DNA of 41,129 bases from IMG/VR virus record IMGVR_UViG_3300050033_000323, positions 1 through 41,129 of that record, one strand, 5' to 3'. Within the stretch, counting starts at the first letter, position 1. Every line of letters starts with the position of its first letter. The notes beneath the pieces are model-generated. The model did no database searches. It was not told where the DNA came from and saw only the letters and a list, made by a program, of their open reading frames with translations. Shown here one piece after another: positions 38,978 through 41,129 of the stretch. Both the position numbers and the translations under genes were made by a program. This stretch comes from a virus.

Positions 38978-39043
38978 AATGGTATATCCCCTTCTATTTA
39001 TATAGCACTTAAAAAAGATATTACCGGAACAACTTAAATGTTT

Positions 39044-40030
39044 TTACATATATTTTTCTTCTAAACTACAACCCCAATTAATCGAATCTATAGCTAATGA
39101 AATTTGTTCTGCTATACTAACAATCTTTATTTTACTAAATGCTGAATGACCTTCACTTATATTTAACTGTAAAGAGTCACTTATGACTAATTCTAATAAT
39201 TTTGAATTACTTAATCTGTTTAAAGCCGGACCAGATAATATACCATGACTAGCAACCATTCTAACTGATTTAGCACCTTTATTTAGTAAAGATTCAATTG
39301 CTTTATCAGCGGAACCAAATGTGTCAATCATATCATCTAATATAATTACATGTTTATACTTAACATCACCTATAATAGTAACACTTTCAACTTCATTAGC
39401 CTTAACTCTTACTTTATCTATGACAACATAATTTAAATTAATCCCTAGTTTAGTGTTTATTTTACTAACCATACGATTAAGTTTTTTAGTACCACCAGCA
39501 TCAACAGATGATAATATTACATTTTGACAACCTAAAGATTCTAAAATACTTTCAATATACCCATCAAACACATTCTTACTTTCTAAATGAATAACAGGAA
39601 TATTGAAAAAACCTTGAACTTGGTCAGCATGTAAATCAAATAATATTACGGATGTTGAACCTCTATGCTCTAACATTTCAGCCATAACTTTAGCACCAAT
39701 AGGTCCTCTAACGTCTTTTTTGTCTTGGCGTGAATAGGGGTAAAATGGTAATATAGGTATAATTTCTTTAGCTGAGGCTCTTTTAGCCGCATCTATAGCA
39801 AGATTAAGCGTCATTATTAAATCACTATTTATCGGTGAGCACATTAAATAGACTCTTTTACCCCTAACACTATCGCCATATTGAACATTTATTTCACCAT
39901 CTGAAAAACGTTTAATTTCAATTAGTCCAGAAACTAACGCATCATCTGATGTCGTATTTTTATTAAAATATTTTATGATTTCATCAACTAATTTAGTTCT
40001 TCCATCTAATGTAAAAATTACTGATTTCAT
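39044..40030 (-). CDS. prs: ribose-phosphate pyrophosphokinase-like enzyme, 328 aa
   Basis: KRFSDGEINVQYGDSVRGK, PFYPYSRQDKKDVRGPI, FDLHADQVQGFFNIPV and the PRPP loop VIILDDMIDTFGSADKAI are all in family order. Makes PRPP from ribose-5-phosphate and ATP. Alternatively it could be the ADP-ribose pyrophosphate synthetase of the phage NAD-rebuilding pathway, which is a Prs relative; no partner gene is in view. Promoter 40058-40088. Confidence 0.8.
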   Translation of the reverse strand: MKSVIFTLDGRTKLVDEIIKYFNKNTTSDDALVSGLIEIKRFSDGEINVQYGDSVRGKRVYLMCSPINSDLIMTLNLAIDAAKRASAKEIIPILPFYPYSRQDKKDVRGPIGAKVMAEMLEHRGSTSVILFDLHADQVQGFFNIPVIHLESKNVFDGYIESILESLGCQNVILSSVDAGGTKKLNRMVSKINTKLGINLNYVVIDKVRVKANEVESVTIIGDVKYKHVIILDDMIDTFGSADKAIESLLNKGAKSVRMVASHGILSGPALNRLSNSKLLELVISDSLQLNISEGHSAFSKIKIVSIAEQISLAIDSINWGCSLEEKYM

Positions 40031-40057
40031 AGTATATTATTATTTAAAATTATAATA

Positions 40058-40088
40058 CAAAGATACAATTAAAAATCGATAATAACAA
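40058..40088 (-). promoter_or_regulatory. Bacteroidetes-type promoter
   Basis: TTG (40088-40086), N20, TATCTTTG (40065-40058). Drives the Prs-like and Thg1-like genes together. Confidence 0.75.
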
Positions 40089-40147
40089 AAATATTATCTT
40101 TATTTTTAATATTTTTTTTTTCATATATTAAAGATAAAACTAAATAT

Positions 40148-40858
40148 ATGAAAAAATTAACAACGGAAGAAGTTATCACTAGAATAAAAAATATTCATGG
40201 TGATAAATATAGTTATTCTAATTTAAAATATATAGGGTCTAAAAATAAAATAATTATAACATGCTTAAAACATGGTGATTTCAATACAATATTAGACAAA
40301 ATTATATGTGGTATTAATTGTCCAAAATGTTCGAGTGAACTTTCTAATTTAAGACAAAAAAAGACTAATGATGAATTTATATTTCAAGCAAAAAAAATTC
40401 ATGACGATAAATATGACAATTCATTAGTAGATTATTATAATAATAAAAGTAAAGTTAAAATAATTTGCCCTAAACATGGTATTTTTGAACAAAGGGCTAG
40501 TTCTCATATCGAAGGTTATGGGTGTCCTACTTGCAAAGAATCTAATGGTGAACGAGAAATTAGATTGTTTTTAGAGTCTAAAGATATTACTTATATAACC
40601 CAACATAGATTTAACGATTGTAAAAATATTTACCCACTACCATTTGATTTTTATTTACCTGATTTAAATAGTTGTATTGAATTTAACGGCAAACAGCATT
40701 ATGTTCATAATCATTTCTTCGTTTCAAAGAAGGGTTTTAATGAATTAGAAAATCGTGATAACATAAAAATGGAATATTGTAAAAATAACAATATTCCATT
40801 AATAATTATAAAATATGATGAGTCTATTAATAAAATCCTAACTAATTTATTCTTCTAA
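40148..40858 (+). CDS. DUF723/zinc-ribbon homing endonuclease with PD-(D/E)XK end, 236 aa
   Basis: Two repeats of the type HGDKYSYS..Y...KIIITCLKHGDF..CPKC carry HG and Cys-x-x-Cys pairs of the phage DUF723 domain. The C-terminus PFDFYLPDLNSCIEFNGKQH has the nuclease PD, E and K residues. Probably a mobile homing nuclease. Its stop overlaps the convergent gene at 40847 by 12 bp. Confidence 0.8.
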   Translation: MKKLTTEEVITRIKNIHGDKYSYSNLKYIGSKNKIIITCLKHGDFNTILDKIICGINCPKCSSELSNLRQKKTNDEFIFQAKKIHDDKYDNSLVDYYNNKSKVKIICPKHGIFEQRASSHIEGYGCPTCKESNGEREIRLFLESKDITYITQHRFNDCKNIYPLPFDFYLPDLNSCIEFNGKQHYVHNHFFVSKKGFNELENRDNIKMEYCKNNNIPLIIIKYDESINKILTNLFF

Positions 40859-41129
40859 ATAAAATTCTTCATATTCCTTTAAGGCTATTTTACTAGCATG
40901 TCTAGTTAATTCATTACTCTTTAAATAAAGGGTCGATGGAACAGACACATACCCATAACTATAATAAGTATCATCGAAAACAAACTCACCATTTCTCATT
41001 TTAAACCAATTATAATATTTATATTGATTAGGGTTATTAAAATCAGGTTTCCAACCACCATTTAAAGCTTTAATTATAATCTTTAACCTATCATAAGCTG
41101 ACCTAGGAATACAATTAATTGATAACAGT
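40847..41129 (-). CDS. conserved phage protein of the GWKP paralog family, partial at window end
   Basis: LNGGWKPDFNNPNQYKYYNW, FVFDDTYYSYGY, PSTLYLKSNELTRHA and KEYEEFYLEE align with 14173-14634 and 32740-33153. The start lies beyond the window. Third copy of the family in 41 kb. Function unknown. Confidence 0.65.
   Translation of the reverse strand, partial: LLSINCIPRSAYDRLKIIIKALNGGWKPDFNNPNQYKYYNWFKMRNGEFVFDDTYYSYGYVSVPSTLYLKSNELTRHASKIALKEYEEFYLEE

Noticed and set aside
1-41129. CRISPR arrays, insertion sequences, retrons or diversity-generating elements
   Set aside because: No spaced direct-repeat array, transposase or reverse transcriptase was found on either strand.

Overview
The window is very probably part of a large tailed-phage genome, or a prophage-like element, of a Bacteroidetes host, likely a Flavobacteriia-type one. 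It is extremely AT-rich and densely packed with short genes, nearly all on the minus strand, often with ATGA or TAATG overlaps. It carries a tRNA array and at least six homing-type endonucleases (HNH, GIY-YIG, zinc-ribbon PD-(D/E)XK). No Shine-Dalgarno sequences precede the genes. Sixteen sites fit the Bacteroidetes promoter TTG-N20-TATNTTTR, all with exactly the same spacing. No structural genes (terminase, capsid, tail) are visible, so this is an accessory/metabolism segment.

Layout: 0-1 kb, tRNA-Gln and two tRNA-Pro-like genes with a repeated leader. 1-3.65 kb, small genes, an HNH nuclease and a deoxyribonucleotidase-like HAD protein. 3.65-5.55 kb, an array of tRNA and tRNA-like genes, several interrupted by 20-125 nt hairpin-rich insertions, read from two duplicated promoters at 5.7-5.85 kb. 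5.9-9.3 kb, nucleotidyltransferase-like and ADP-ribosyltransferase-like proteins, a tRNA-Ala with encoded CCA, a lipoprotein and two endonuclease-like genes. 9.3-15.1 kb, a frameshifted radical-SAM protein, an RlaP-type nucleotidyltransferase, a class II aldolase-domain protein, and HD and HAD hydrolases. 15.1-19.5 kb, a decay island: methyltransferase and 2H-phosphoesterase fragments, ribbon-helix-helix mini-proteins, an HNH nuclease, genes with in-frame stops and a broken P-loop kinase. 19.5-25 kb, a ParB-fold protein, an SPFH lipoprotein, and an Rnl2-type RNA ligase cut in two by a GIY-YIG gene. 25-32.4 kb, an ATP-dependent DNA ligase, an RlmN-like radical-SAM enzyme, an M15-type endolysin, a second HNH copy and an Rnl1-type RNA ligase. 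32.4-41.1 kb, NUDIX, dCMP deaminase, metallophosphoesterase, Thg1-like polymerase, PRPP-synthetase-like enzyme and another homing nuclease.

How the genes fit together: the main theme is RNA repair and tRNA maintenance. There are two RNA ligases of different families, a 2H phosphoesterase, a broken polynucleotide-kinase-like protein, a Thg1-like 3'-5' polymerase, an RlaP-type nucleotidyltransferase and an RlmN-like methyltransferase. They share the window with many tRNAs, several oddly interrupted. Nucleotide supply (dCMP deaminase, PRPP synthetase, deoxyribonucleotidase, NUDIX) is a second theme.

Caution: at least eleven genes are disrupted by single-base frameshifts (two at runs of eight A), in-frame TAA/TAG codons or truncation. 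Whether this is sequencing error, real decay or recoding cannot be settled from the sequence alone. All family assignments come from motif reading and recall, not from database searches.
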